64,000 nt of DNA from Arion vulgaris (Eukaryota > Mollusca > Gastropoda > Stylommatophora > Arionidae), in the NCBI GenBank assembly GCA_020796225.1, contig CM036769.1:667501-731500 (forward strand), given 5' to 3'. Positions 31,240 through 41,825 of this stretch are shown here, one piece after another (the stretch's first letter is position 1; every line of letters begins with the position of its first letter). The position numbers and the translations under genes were made by a program. The notes beneath the pieces were generated by a model. That model saw only the letters and a list, made by a program, of their open reading frames with translations, did not search any database and was not told the origin of the DNA.

Positions 31240-33750
31240 CATATTCCTTCAACTACCTCGTGCCAAGTCTTGCTATCTCTTGCAGCTCCGATTAGGGCAT
31301 ATTCCTTCAACTACCTCGTGCCAAGTCTTGCTATCTCTTGCAGCTCCGATTAGGGCATATTCCTTCAACTACCTCGTGCCAAGTCTTGCTATCTCTTGCA
31401 GCTCTGATTAGGGCATATGCTTTCAACTACCTCGTGCCAAGTCTTGCTATCTCTTGCAGCTCCGATTAGGGCATATTCCTTCAACTACCTCGTGCAAGTC
31501 TTGCTATCTCTTGCAGCTCCGATTAGGGCATATGCCTTCAACTATCTCGTGCCAAGTATTGCTATCTCTTGCAGCTCCGATTAGGGCATATGCCTTCAAC
31601 TATCTCGTGACAAGTCTTGCTATCTCTTGCAGCTCCGATTAGGGCATATGCCTTCAACTATCTCGTGACAAGTCTTGCTATCTCTTGCAGCTCCGATTAG
31701 GGCATATGCCTTCAACTACCTCGTGACAAGTCTTGCTATCTCTTGCAGCTCCGATTAGGGCATATTCCTTCAACTACCTCGTGCCAAGTCTTGCTATCTC
31801 TTGCAGCTCCGATTAGGGCATATGCCTTCAACTATCTCGTGCCAAGTCTTGCTATCTCTTGCAGCTCCTGATTGAGGCATATGCCTTCAACTATCTCGTG
31901 ACAAGTCTTGCTATCTCTTGCAGCTCCGATTAGGGCATATGCCTTCAACTATCTCGTGACAAGTCTTGCTATCTCTTGCAGCTCCGATTAGGGCATATGC
32001 CTTCAACTACCTCGTGACAAGTCTTGCTATCTCTTGCAGCTCCGATTAGGGCATATTCCTTCAACTACCTCGTGCCAAGTCTTGCTATCTCTTGCAGCTC
32101 CGATTAGGGCATATGCCTTCAACTATCTCGTGCCAAGTCTTGCTATCTCTTGCAGCTCCGATTAGGGCATATGCCTTCAACTACCTTGTGACAAGTCTTG
32201 CTATCTCTTGCAGCTCCGATTAGGGCATATGCCTTCAACTACCTCGTGACAAGTCTTGCTATCTCTGTGCCTAGCTTCACTAGGGCATATGCCTTCAACT
32301 ATCTCGTGCAAGTCTTGCTATCTCTTGCAGCTCCGATTAGGGCATATGCCTTCAACTATCTCGTGCCAAGTCTTCTATCTCTTAGCTCCGATTAGGCATA
32401 TTCCTTCAACTACTCGTGCCAAGTCTTGCTATCTCTTGCAGCTCCGATTAGGGCATATGCCTTCAACTATCTCGTGCCAAGTCTTGCTATCTCTTGCAGC
32501 TCCGATTAGGGCATATTCCTTCAACTATCTCGTGCCAAGTCTTGCTATCTCTTGCAGCTCCGATTAGGGCATATGCCTTCAACTATCTCGTGACAAGTCT
32601 TGCTATCTCTTTGCTGCTCGATTAGGGCATATGCCTTCAACTATCTCGTGCAAGTCTTCTATCTCTTGCAGCTCCGATTAGGGCATATTCCTTCAACTAT
32701 CTCGTGCCAAGTCTTACTATCTCTTGCAGCTCCGATTAGGGCATATGCCTTCAACTATCTCGTGCCAAGTCTTGCTATCTCTTGCAGCTCCGATTAGGGC
32801 ATATTCCTTCAACTATCTCGTGCCAAGTCTTGCTATCTCTTGCAGCTCCGATTAGGGCATATGCCTTCAACTACCTCGTGCCAAGTCTTGCTATCTCTTG
32901 CAGCTCCGATTAGGGCATATTCCTTCAACTACCTCGTGCCAAGTCTTGCTATCTCGTGCCAAGTCTTGCTATCTCTTGCAGCTCCGATTAGGGCATATTC
33001 CTTCAACTATCTCGTGCCAAGTCTTGCTATCTCTTGCAGCTCCGATTAGGGCATATTCCTTCAACTACCTCGTGCCAAGTCTTGCTATCTCTTGCAGCTC
33101 CGATTAGGGCATATTCCTTCAACTACCTCGTGCCAAGTCTTGCTATCTCGTGCCAAGTCTTGCTATCTCGTGCCAAGTCTTGCTATCTCTTGCAGCTCCG
33201 ATTAGGGCATATTCCTTCAACTATCTCGTGCCAAGTCTTGCTATCTCTTGCAGCTCCGATTAGGGCATATTCCTTCAACTACCTCGTGCCAAGTCTTGCT
33301 ATCTCTTGCAGCTCCGATTAGGGCATATTCCTTCAACTACCTCGTGCCAAGTCTTGCTATCTCTTGCAGCTCCGATTAGGGCATATGCCTTCAACTACCT
33401 CGTGTCAAGTCTTGCTATCTCTTGCAGCTCCGATTAGGGCATATGCCTTCAACTATCTCGTGCCAAGTCTTGCTATCTCTTGCAGCTCCGATTAGGGCAT
33501 ATGCCTTCAACTATCTCGTGCCAAGTCTTGCTATCTCGTGTCAAGTCTTGCTACCTCGTGACAAGTCTTGCTATCTCTTGCAGCTCCGATTAGGGCATAT
33601 GCTTTCAACTATCTCGTGCCAAGTCTTGCTATCTCGTGTCAAGTCTTGCTATCTCGTGTCAAGTCTTGCTATCTCGTGTCAAGTCTTGCTATCTCGTGTC
33701 AAGTCTTGCTATCTCGTGTCAAGTCTTGCTATCTCGTGTCAAGTCTTGCA
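31240..33750. repeat. Minisatellite, 58-bp unit, ~40 copies, with nested 20-bp sub-array
   Basis: Unit GGGCATATTCCTTCAACTAC, CTCGTGCCAAGTCTTGC, TATCTCTTGCAGCTCCGATTA. The subunit TCGTGCCAAGTCTTGCTATC is duplicated at about 32940, triplicated at about 33128-33190 and repeated about seven times as TCGTGTCAAGTCTTGCTATC at 33610-33745. Units near 32260-32420 and 32600-32660 contain several small deletions. Confidence 0.96.
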
Positions 33751-33929
33751 GCTCCTTCTATATCTTCTCTACATCGTTATTCTATGTCATCAAATTCTTT
33801 TCTGCGAGTATTTTTAGTTCTTCATTTCTATTGTTTGCCATGCCGGCTCCAAGAAAGGGCCCTCTTGTTATATTCACTTATAGTTTTCTCAAAATTTTTA
33901 ATATTCAGCGCCAACTTGTATTCGTCACA

Positions 33930-34375
33930 TCTTGGTTCACTGGAATCTCTTTCTCTCCATAAAGGAGGAACCCTTTCATACCTCGTGGTATATAGGTCAA
34001 TACAGTGTTAGGCCTGTATTTTCATTGACCGTCGGCACACAATGGGTGATGTGGTCAGCATCACGCCGGCCGCCTTTACTTTCCCAGAGCATGTCTGGTA
34101 CCCAGTTGAGGCTGGGTCGACCTGAGAGCCGTCGTGGTCGGGAAAATTCCATGCGCATTGCGGAGCTGAACCCAGACCACCAGCCTTGCGGAGCGAGTTC
34201 ACTAACAACTACGCTACAGCGGATCTCTTTCTCTCCATAAACTCTTCAGTTGGGATCCTCCTATTGGTTCACTGGAATCTCTCCATAAGCTCTTCAGTTG
34301 GGATCCTCCTCTTGGTTCACTGGAATCTCTTTCTCTCCATAAGCTCTTCAGTTGGGATCCTATCATATCTTCTCA
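33930..34375. repeat. ~52-bp tandem, 3-4 copies, split by a SINE
   Basis: Units of TTGGTTCACTGGAATCTC, TTTCTCTCCATAAGCTC and TTCAGTTGGGATCCTCC lie at 34223-34375. A first partial unit lies at 33934-33962 before the SD insertion. Confidence 0.85.
33963..34222 (-). mobile_element. SD SINE with 18-bp target duplication
   Basis: Minus-strand head CTGTAGCGTAGTTGTTAG (A-box-like) and GGGTTCAGCTCC (B-box-like) indicate a tRNA-derived SINE. The body includes CGGCGTGATGCTGACC and CGACGGTCAATGAAAATAC. ATCTCTTTCTCTCCATAA at 33945-33962 and 34223-34240 is a perfect 18-bp target duplication, so this insertion is young. A broken copy lies at 58316-58822. Confidence 0.88.
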
Positions 34376-34424
34376 ATAACTTCTTTCTCTTTAGAAATCA
34401 GTCAATCAATCAGAAAGCCACAAA

Positions 34425-34720
34425 TACCAACACACGACGACTACTATAATATGAGCAGATTGGAACAAGTTGTCATTCTGCGCCTTAGAACAGGACACAA
34501 TTGACTCCGCAGCCACATGTATACGTGTAAACAGACACATCAGAATGCAGAGCACATACTTCAAGATTTTTCCAAATATGATACACTGAGGCAAACTCAC
34601 TGGCACTGGCCTAACGAAACAACACTCGACAGAAAACTACACGTACCTCTGTGTGAGCTACCAAAGACAGTGAAGTTGATACAAGAGACAACATTGAAAT
34701 ATATAGACAATATTTCAAGC
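34425..34720 (+). pseudogene. I-like LINE C-terminus
   Basis: Codes for SRLEQVVILRLRTGHN-like residues with a stop, HQNAEHILQDFSKYDTLRQT, WPNETTLDRKLHV and KTVKLIQETTLK. This is the same C-terminal region as Le (compare TEHVLQDCQRLAGLRN at 54736-54900). The last codons IQETTLKYI become part of the array unit that follows. Confidence 0.75.
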
Positions 34721-35310
34721 GGACAAAAGAAAGAAAGGATACAAGAGACAACATTGAATATATAGACAATATTTCAAGTGAACGATGGGAAGGAAGGATA
34801 CAAGAGACAACATTGAATATATAGACAATATTTCAAACGAACGAAAGGAAGGAAGGATACAAGAGATAACATTGAATATATAGACAATATTTCAAGCGAA
34901 CGATGGGAAGGAAGGATACAAGAGACAACATTGAATATATAGACAATATTTCAAGCGAACGATGGGAAGGAAGGATACAAGAGACAACATTGAATATATA
35001 GACAATATTTCAAACGAACGAAAGGAAGGAAGGATACAAGAGATAACATTGAATATATAGACAATATTTCAAGCGAACGATGGGAAGGAAGGATACAAGA
35101 GACAACATTGAATATATAGACAATATTTCAAGCAAACGAAAGGAAGGAAGGATACAAGAGACAACATTGAATATATAGACAATATTTCAAGCGAACGAAA
35201 GACAGGAAGGATACAAGAGATAACATTGAATATAAAGACAATATTTCAAGCGAACGAAAGGAAGGATACAAGAGATAACATTGAATATATAGACAATATT
35301 TCAAGCGAAC
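34688..35310. repeat. Minisatellite seeded by a LINE C-terminus, 59-bp unit, ~10 copies
   Basis: Unit ACAAGAGACAACATTGAATA, TATAGACAATATTTCAAGC, GAACGATGGGAAGGAAGGAT. The first bases are the end of the preceding LINE frame (IQETTL). The right end decays into GGAAGGAA microsatellite up to about 35390. Confidence 0.93.
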
Positions 35311-35486
35311 GAAAGGAAGGAAGGAAGGAAGGAAGAAAGAAAGAAAGGAAGGAAGGAAGGAAGAAAGACAGAAAGAAAGGAAGGAAGCTAGCAGTTGATG
35401 ATCGGTTGTAGTTTATTCTTTGAAATGTTTTTGCTTTGACAATATCTTCAAGCGTTTGGAAGTGTAAGCATGTTTAATCAGTCTGT

Positions 35487-35668
35487 TTGTTTCAGTGTGC
35501 GTCTGTGTGTTTCAGTGTGCGTCTGTGTGTTTCAGTGTGCGTCTGTGTGTTTCAGTGTGCGTCTGTGTGTTTCAGTGTGCGTCTGTTTGTTTCAGTGTGC
35601 GTCTGTGTGTTTCAGTGTGCGTCTGTGTGTTTCAGTGTGCGTCTGTGTGTTTCTGTGTGCGTCTGTGA
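35487..35668. repeat. Array, 20-bp unit, ~9 copies
   Basis: Unit TTTCAGTGTGCGTCTGTGTG, nearly perfect. Confidence 0.94.
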
Positions 35669-35697
35669 ATGTGTGTATTTATGTATTTTTTTGTTAA

Positions 35698-36235
35698 CTA
35701 CCAAGTGTTCTTTTATATTCTCAAATTGTACACGGGACCTCCGATGTTTCGTCCGTCTCTGATAGGACTAGGAACTCGATCTCACCTACACTGAGATTAG
35801 GTATCTCTGATAGGACTAGGAACTCGATCTCACCTACACTGAGATTAGGTATCTCTGATAGGACTAGGAACTCGATCTCACCTACACTGAGATTAGGCAT
35901 CTCTGATAGGACTAGGAACTCGATCTTACCTATACTGAGATTAGGTATCTCTGGACAAAATATCCAAATGGCTCCAGGAGGGAACTAACCTGGTACCTAT
36001 GGCACGAGAGACGATCACGTAACTTCTGCGATACGGAAAAAATATATTTAGCAAAGATCAATAATAAAACTCCTAGAAAAATATCTTCACCATCTTCAAA
36101 ATTACATTGGAGATCCTCGCCGGTGCTACGGCGTTCGTGCACTGCCACTGAGATCTTTCTGTGTAAGAAATATATCGGAACAAACATGGTTACTGAAGTG
36201 CAATGATGATGCACCTATCAATTAATCAGTCATTT
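35698..36235. mobile_element. SF SINE with inverted 5' part and internal array
   Basis: 35698-36035 is the 5' part of SF in minus orientation (AACTACCAAGTGTTC, GGACTAGGAACTCGATC, CTCCAGGAGGGAACTAACC). 36040-36235 is the 3' part in plus orientation (CACCATCTTCAAAATTAC, GAGATCTTTCTGTGTAAG, AAGTGCAATGATGATG, ATCAATTAATCAG). One element with its 5' part flipped is the form expected from twin priming. Confidence 0.7.
35755..35950. repeat. 48-bp array inside the SF SINE, ~4 copies
   Basis: Unit TCTCTGATAGGACTAGGAAC, TCGATCTCACCTACACTG, AGATTAGGTA. Other SF copies (25680-25730, 54240-54290) hold this segment once. Confidence 0.9.
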
Positions 36236-36239
36236 TATG

Positions 36240-36465
36240 TATGTATACGTGTGTGTCCCTTTCAGTGTGTTCGTGTGTGCCTATGTGTTTGTCTGTGTTG
36301 GTGGTGTATTATGTGCGTGTGTTTCTGTGGGTTTTTTGGCCTTTCCATCTGTGTGTTAATGTTTGTGTGTATGTGGTGTATATGTGCATGTATGTGTGCG
36401 TGTTTGTGTCTTTCGTATTTCAGTTTGAAATTTGTTCGTGTGCAAGTGTATGTGTGTGTGCGTAT
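36240..36465. repeat. TG-rich low-complexity tract
   Basis: Degenerate GTGTGTG/TATGTGTG sequence directly before the La element. Confidence 0.75.
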
Positions 36466-36687
36466 AATAATTTCTCTCGTACCGTTATACGTTACGTAGG
36501 CCATGCAAGTAATTTCTCCATACCGCTCTATCCTGGGCAACTCGCTCAATCTCTTCCATGGAATTAAGATCCATATTTCTTGCCTATCTCAGCAAAGTTC
36601 GTTTCAGTGTCTCCCTAGAACTTCATGTACAACGTATCTCCATCTTCTCCTTCTTATAATAGTTATTACCAGTGGTTAACCAGACAT

Positions 36688-36915
36688 TTCTTCTCACGGT
36701 ATGTCCAACATATCTCAATCTTCTCTTTTCTAAAACAATTGTTACTAGTGGTTGACCAGAGATTTCTTCTCACGGTGTGTCCAACATATCTCCATCTTCT
36801 CTTTTCTAAAACAATTGTTACTAGTGGTTGACCAGAGATTTCTTCTCACGGTGTGTCCAACATATCTCCATCTTCTCCTTCTTATAACAGTTGTCACTAG
36901 TGGTTGACCAGACAT
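36688..36915. repeat. 76-bp tandem inside La, 3 copies
   Basis: Unit TTCTTCTCACGGTGTGTCC, AACATATCTCCATCTTCTC, TTTTCTAAAACAATTG, TTACTAGTGGTTGACCAGAGA. It covers La codons SGQPLVTTVIRKRRWRYVGH. Single in the other La copies. Confidence 0.9.
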
Positions 36916-37039
36916 GTTTTCATCACTTCTCTTGAATTCGTCCCATTTTATGTTCATTAGTTTTCGCAGACATCTATTTTCAAATGCATTCAACTTGCTT
37001 TCTATATCTTTAGTCATTTTCCAACTCTCGCTAGCATAT

Positions 37040-37262
37040 GTTAGAATTGATATAACAAATGTCGCTAGCATATGTTAGGATTGATACAACAACTGTCGCT
37101 GGCATATGTTAGGATTGATACAACAAATGTCGCTGGCATATGTTAGGATTGATACAACAAATGTCGCTGGCATATGTTAGGATTGATATAACACATGTCG
37201 CTGGCATATGTTAGGATTGATACAACAAATGTCGCTGGCATATGTTAGGATTGATACAACAT
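37040..37262. repeat. 34-bp array inside La, ~6-7 copies
   Basis: Unit GTCGCTGGCATATGTTAGG then ATTGATACAACAAAT, the antisense of La codons VVSILTYASES. Single in the copy at 780-815. Confidence 0.92.
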
Positions 37263-37496
37263 TTCAATTGAAAATTCGTAATTTAGTGTGTGTGTGAGTA
37301 TATTTATATATATGAGGGTGTGTAAATATGTATTTGCTTCCGTGTGTGTTTGTGCAACTATGCGTGTGTCGATCCCTCCGGACATGCTGTTGTGTGTGTG
37401 TGTTGGTATTAGTATGTATGTCTAGTTCTCTCTCGCGCGCTCTCTCTCTCCCTCCCTCTTGAGCGTGCATGCTCGCGCGTGTATGTGCGTGTCTGG

Positions 37497-37571
37497 TTAT
37501 TTGAGAGGGTTGTAAAGTCTGGTTATGTGAGAGGGTTGTAAAGTCTGGTTATGTGAGAGGGTTGTAAAGTC
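37497..37571. repeat. 26-bp array at SA 3' end, 3 copies
   Basis: Unit GTCTGGTTATGTGAGAGGG then TTGTAAA. It touches the 3' end of the minus-strand SA SINE. The interval 37300-37496 is TG-rich and otherwise unassigned. Confidence 0.88.
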
Positions 37572-37778
37572 GAAGAATTGACTTCATTGCACCGGGTTTT
37601 ACCCCATATGGTTCGGTCCCTCTCCGCAGAAACGGCACGCCATCTGACGAGATTATTGCACAAAGCACGAACTCCGTAGCTCCGACAACAATCCTAGGGT
37701 CTCTGGAAAAAAACTGCACTCGTGAACAGAACGTCGCGGTCCGGATTCGAACCCACGACCTTCGACTCACAAGGTAAG
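37572..37778 (-). mobile_element. SA SINE, head slightly truncated
   Basis: Minus strand: CGAAGGTCGTGGGTTCGAAT with the B box, CCGGACCGCGACGTTCTG, CCAGAGACCCTAGGATTG, GTGCTTTGTGCAATAATC and the 3' end CCATATGGGGTAAAACC. The A-box end is cut at about 37778. Confidence 0.85.
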
Positions 37779-38300
37779 GGCTTAAATACTCATCCACAGA
37801 GATGTATAGGTGTGTGATCTTCGGGGGGGAAAGGTTGATGCAAAGGGGGTAGGGGAGAGGGGATGACACGTGTGTATATGTTTGCATGTGTGTCTGTGCT
37901 TGTGTCTATCTACATGTACGTGCACGTTTGTTCGTAAGCCTAGGAGAGGGTGGGAACAATGGAAAAAAGGGGGTGGGCGGTGTGGTGCGTATTTAACATT
38001 TTAAATAAAACTCAAAGCGAGCCAACACAGAGAGAAAAAAAACGGAAAGAAAGACTGATAATCCTTTTCGATTTGCTTCCTAACAGGACCTGGTAAACGG
38101 AACAAGGTCAAGACGGTAATGATGTCTGTGGTTTGATATTCTGTCGGTCTAGTTAAGAACAAACTTAAGAGTGAGTACACACACGCGCACATGGTCCCGA
38201 CGCCATTGACCTATTTAGCGAAATATAAATAAAAAGAGTTCAAGGGTTAGAAACAATTTTGTCTATTATTTTCTTTGTTTTCATTATCAGAACTGTTTCT
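37779..38300. other. Unassigned DNA
   Basis: No reading frame, array or known element is recognised in this stretch. Confidence 0.55.
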
Positions 38301-38301
38301 T

Positions 38302-38580
38302 TGGAAAAAAAATTATTTGTATTCTCTGTGTTAATAGGTTTTCTATGTGGCTAAGTGGTATTTGTATTCTCTCTGTGTTAATAGGTTTTCTATGTGGCTA
38401 AGTGGTATTTGTATTCTCTCTGTGTTAATAGGTTTTCTATGTGGCTAAGTAGTATTTGTATTCTCTCTGTGTTAATGAGTTTTCTATGTGGCTAAGTAGT
38501 ATTTGTATTCTCTCTGTGTTAATAGGTTTTCTATGTGGCTAAGTGGTATTTGTATTCTCTCTGTGTTAATGAGTTTTCTA
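38302..38580. repeat. 47-bp array at SA 5' head, ~6 copies
   Basis: Unit TATTCTCTCTGTGTTAATAG, GTTTTCTATGTGGCTAAG, TGGTATTTG. TATGTGGCTAAGTGGT inside the unit is the A-box start of the SA SINE that begins at the last unit, so the SINE head itself is amplified. Confidence 0.92.
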
Positions 38581-39090
38581 TGTGGCTAAGTGGTTAAGTC
38601 TTTGCCTTGTCCTCCGAAGGTCGTGTGTTCAAATCCGGACCGCGCCGTTCAGTTCACAAGTGCATTTTTCCAGAGACCCTAGGATTATTGCCGGAGTTAG
38701 GGAGTCCGTGCTTTGTGCATTACTCTCCGCAGGCGCCAGTGTGATGCCGGGGCCCGCAAGGGAAGCAAAGAATATCATCATTGCAACCTACAAGGCATGT
38801 CGTAAAAGGCGACTGATGTAGGACATAGGGAAGCTACCCTAGTAAATCAAAAGCAGAGCAGAAATTTGATGTGTGGCCTACTTGTAGGCGCATAACTGCC
38901 ACAACGTACAACCGCTATTAGGCTCAGTTCACATACAAATCACACAGAGTGGTTAACAAGTGGTCGATGAGGAGTGTTTGAAGAAAAAGAGAAAGAAAAC
39001 TCTCGGCAGGTGGCGTACTACTTCTATGTAGAGGGACCGAGGTATATGGGGTGAAACCCGGTGCAATAAAGTCAGTCCTTCGGTCCTTTA
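38574..39090 (+). mobile_element. SA SINE split by an SB SINE
   Basis: Head TATGTGGCTAAGTGGTTAAG and B box GTTCAAATCC lie at 38579-38635. The body runs to 38733. It resumes at 38999 with ACTCTCGGCAGGTGG and ends GGGGTGAAACCCGGTGCAA at about 39080. The interruption is SB. Confidence 0.85.
38734..38998 (+). mobile_element. SB SINE nested in SA
   Basis: GATGCCGGGGCCCGCAAGGG to AGAGAAAGAAA, full SB order. ACTCTCCGCAGG (38722-38733) and ACTCTCGGCAGG (38999-39010) are the 12-bp target duplication with one mismatch. SB is therefore younger than this SA copy. Confidence 0.87.
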
Positions 39091-39093
39091 AAG

Positions 39094-40128
39094 TTGTTGT
39101 ATTCTTGGTATGTCGTGCAGGGGGGACTATACCATCAACTTCTTCTTCTTGTTATGTCGTGCAGGGGGGACTATACCATCAACTTCTTCTTCTTGGTATG
39201 TCGTGCAGGGGACTATATCATCAACTTCTTCTTCTTGGTATGTCGTGCAGGGGACTATATCATCAACTTCTGCTTCTTGTTATGTCGTGTAGGGGACTAT
39301 ATCATCAACTTCTTCTTCTTGGTATGTCGTGCAGGGGGGACTATATCATCAACTTCTTCTTCTTGGTATGTCGTGTAGGGGACTATATCATCAACTTCTT
39401 CTTCTTGGTATGTCGTGTAGGGGGGACTATATCATCAACTTCTTCTTCTTGGTATGTCGTGCAGGGGGGACTATATCATCAACTTCTTCTTCTTGGTATG
39501 TCGTGCAGGGGACTATATCATCAACTTCTTCTTCTTGTTATGTCGTGCAGGGGACTATATCATCAACTTCTTCTTCTTGGTATGTCGTGCAGGGGGGACT
39601 ATATCATCAACTTCTTCTTCTTGGTATGTCGTGCAGGGGACTATATCATCAACTTCTTCTTGGTATGTCGTGTAGGGGACTATATCATCAACTTCTTCTT
39701 CTTGGTATGTCGTGTAGGGGGGACTATATCATCAACTTCTTCTTCTTGGTATGTCGTGCAGGGGACTATATCATCAACTTCTTCTTCTTGTTATGTCGTG
39801 CAGGGGACTATATCATCAACTTCTTCTTCTTGTTATGTCGTGCAGGGGGGACTATATCATCAACTTCTTCTTCTTGTTATGTCGTGCAGGGGACTATATC
39901 ATCAACTTCTTCTTCTTGGTATGTCGTGCAGGGGACTATACCATCAACTTCTTCTTCTTCTTGGTATGTCGTGCAGGGGACTATATCATCAACTTCTTCT
40001 TCTTGGTATGTCGTGCAGGGGGGACTATATCATCAACTTCTTCTTCTTGGTATGTCGTGCAGGGGGGACTATACCATCAACTTCTTCTTCTTCTTGGTAT
40101 GTCGTGCAGGGGACTATATCATCAACTT
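39094..40128. repeat. Minisatellite between SA 3' end and SB tail, 42-45-bp unit, ~24 copies
   Basis: Unit GGTATGTCGTGCAGGGGACT, ATATCATCAACTTC, TTCTTCTT. The right end merges with the CTTCTTCTTC tail of the minus-strand SB SINE, and the left end starts just after the SA 3' terminus. Plus-strand frames of 278-374 residues are artefacts. Confidence 0.95.
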
Positions 40129-40386
40129 CTTCTTCTTCGAACGCTCCATATCGATCATTTGTTAACCCTTTCTGATTTGTATGTAATCTGAGCCTAAGAG
40201 CGTTTGTACGTTGTGCCAGTTGTGAACCTACAAGTAGGCCAGCAGATCCGATTTATGCGATGCTTTTTATTTACTAGGGTTGCTTCCCTAGGCCCCTACA
40301 TCAGTCGCATCTTACGACATGCCTTATAGGTTGCAGTGGTACTATCATTTGCTTCCCTTGCGTGCCCGAGCATCACCCGGGCGATT
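40125..40386 (-). mobile_element. SB SINE
   Basis: Tail CTTCTTCTTCG, then CTCCATATCGATCATTTG, GAGCCTAAGAGCG, CCTACAAGTAGGCCAGC and ACGACATGCCTTATAGG to the head at about 40386. Confidence 0.82.
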
Positions 40387-40447
40387 TACTAGTATTATAA
40401 TTCATATAACCAACAAATGACTGCTTGAGTCAGCAGAAACTTTCATC

Positions 40448-41326
40448 ATGTACACACTACTCAATATTTACACAGACAGGATAACACAAGAAACCAAGAC
40501 AGATAACAACCTCGATAACAACTACAATTTAATAAACGAACTACTCTTTGCAGATGATCAGAGTATAATTTACAACAACGAACACAAACTTCAACAACAC
40601 ATAAATGCACTGCAAGCGACATGCGAAAAATATGACATGAAAATTAACACCTCCAAAACAGAAGTCATGACAATAAGTAGGTCAACAGGTCAACTAAATA
40701 TGCACGTGAGTAACGTAAAAATACAACAGACTCCAGAATTCAAATATCTCGGGTGTATATTCACAGCAGATGGAAAGATGGACAGAGAAATCGAGACTAG
40801 ATGCCAGAAGGCAAATGCAGTGACATACCAACTGTCACCACTATTAAAACATCCAAGCATTAACATGGCAGTCAAACGACAACTGATAAACTGCATATTT
40901 ATTCCAACTCTCTGCTATCAGTGCCAAACATGGCCCCTGACTAAGACACAAGAAAGAAAGATTACAACATGTGAAATGAGATGTCTACGAAAAGCTGTCA
41001 ACGTTACAAGGCGAGATAGAGTGAGAAACGAGAATATCAGAAGCATCGTTGGTACTATACCATGCATACAGTACATCGAGAAGCAAAGATTCAAGTGGTT
41101 CGGCCATTTAATGAGAATGGAACCACATTTACTACCATCACGTGCCTACAATAATCGACACTCAGGGCGCAGAGCACGAGGCAGGCCAAGAACACGATGG
41201 ATAGATAACATCTCAGAGTCCCTGAGAAAGCATGGACTGACAACGTCAAGCGCAACACACCTGGCACAAGATAGAAAACTAACTCTCCCACGACGCTTCA
41301 CAGCAAATGTGGTTAAGATAAGATAA
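40448..41326 (+). pseudogene. Lg LINE, 5'-truncated but uninterrupted RT to C-terminus frame (292 aa)
   Basis: The element proper is 40465-41329. The frame opens with an ATG at 40448 that lies in target DNA, not in the LINE. LINE codons begin at NIYTDRITQET (within RT). They contain LLFADDQSIIY, the catalytic box with both Asp intact, MKINTSKTEVMTISRS, FKYLGCIFTADGKMDREIE, QCQTWPLTKTQERKITTCEM, RQRFKWFGHLMRM-like and ARGRPRTRW. It ends with TAAGATAAGATAAGAT, a simple-repeat tail. ACACTACTCAA at 40454-40464 and 41330-41340 is a perfect 11-bp target duplication. It was dead on arrival because the 5' end is missing, but it is the least decayed LINE copy here. Confidence 0.88.
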
Positions 41327-41429
41327 GATACACTACTCAAGCAGAGATTATCTTCTGTGACTGCTTGAGTGAGCAGAAACTTTCATCATGTACACACTAC
41401 TCAAGCAGAGATCATCACATGTGACTGGA

Positions 41430-41825
41430 CTACATCTAGCACAAAGAAGATTGTCGAAATCAAAAATGGTCTACCTTATTTGTTTGGTTTGTTCGGTAGG
41501 GGATTAGGTCTCTATATGGCCGAGGCACACCCTTTCAACCTAAGACAGTGGTCTTTTTTGGTTATATCAGAGCGTTCGTCTACCTTATGCAGAACTGATC
41601 TCTCTAAATAGACTGACTCGCTCGTGTGTTGCCAGGGCCTACAACATTCATAAGCTTACAGTTCCATAGTTTATTGTCTATTCCCAGGTGGAAGATGGGA
41701 GTTAGCTGTCCACTCTTGCCGTTAAGCGTAAGGGTTCCATATTGTATTACATTTTGTAAAAGCTGATGCTGCTTTAACAGTCCATAGCATAATTTCTTTC
41801 TGGCTATCTCCCGCGCAATCGAAGT
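41430..41825. other. Unassigned DNA with a small La fragment
   Basis: AAAAGCTGATGCTGC, TTTAACAGTCCATAGCATAA (about 41757-41800) matches antisense La upstream of its C-terminal region (compare 48160-48205). The remainder is not recognised. Confidence 0.5.

Larger units (their letters stand above)
36468..37300 (-). pseudogene. La LINE 3' half with two internal arrays
   Basis: Starts with the La 3' end in reverse (CGTTATACGTTACGTAGG), then antisense of RRWRYVGHTxRR (amplified three times), ENRCLRKLMN, ASESWKMTKDIESKLNAFEN, and ILTYAS-coding DNA (amplified about six times). The order fits the first La copy. Stops and arrays make it inactive. Confidence 0.82.

Noticed and set aside
39051..40191. 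Plus-strand frames of 146-374 residues with repeated Cys-Arg and Tyr-His
   Set aside because: Product of the 42-45-bp minisatellite between SA and SB; open in several phases.
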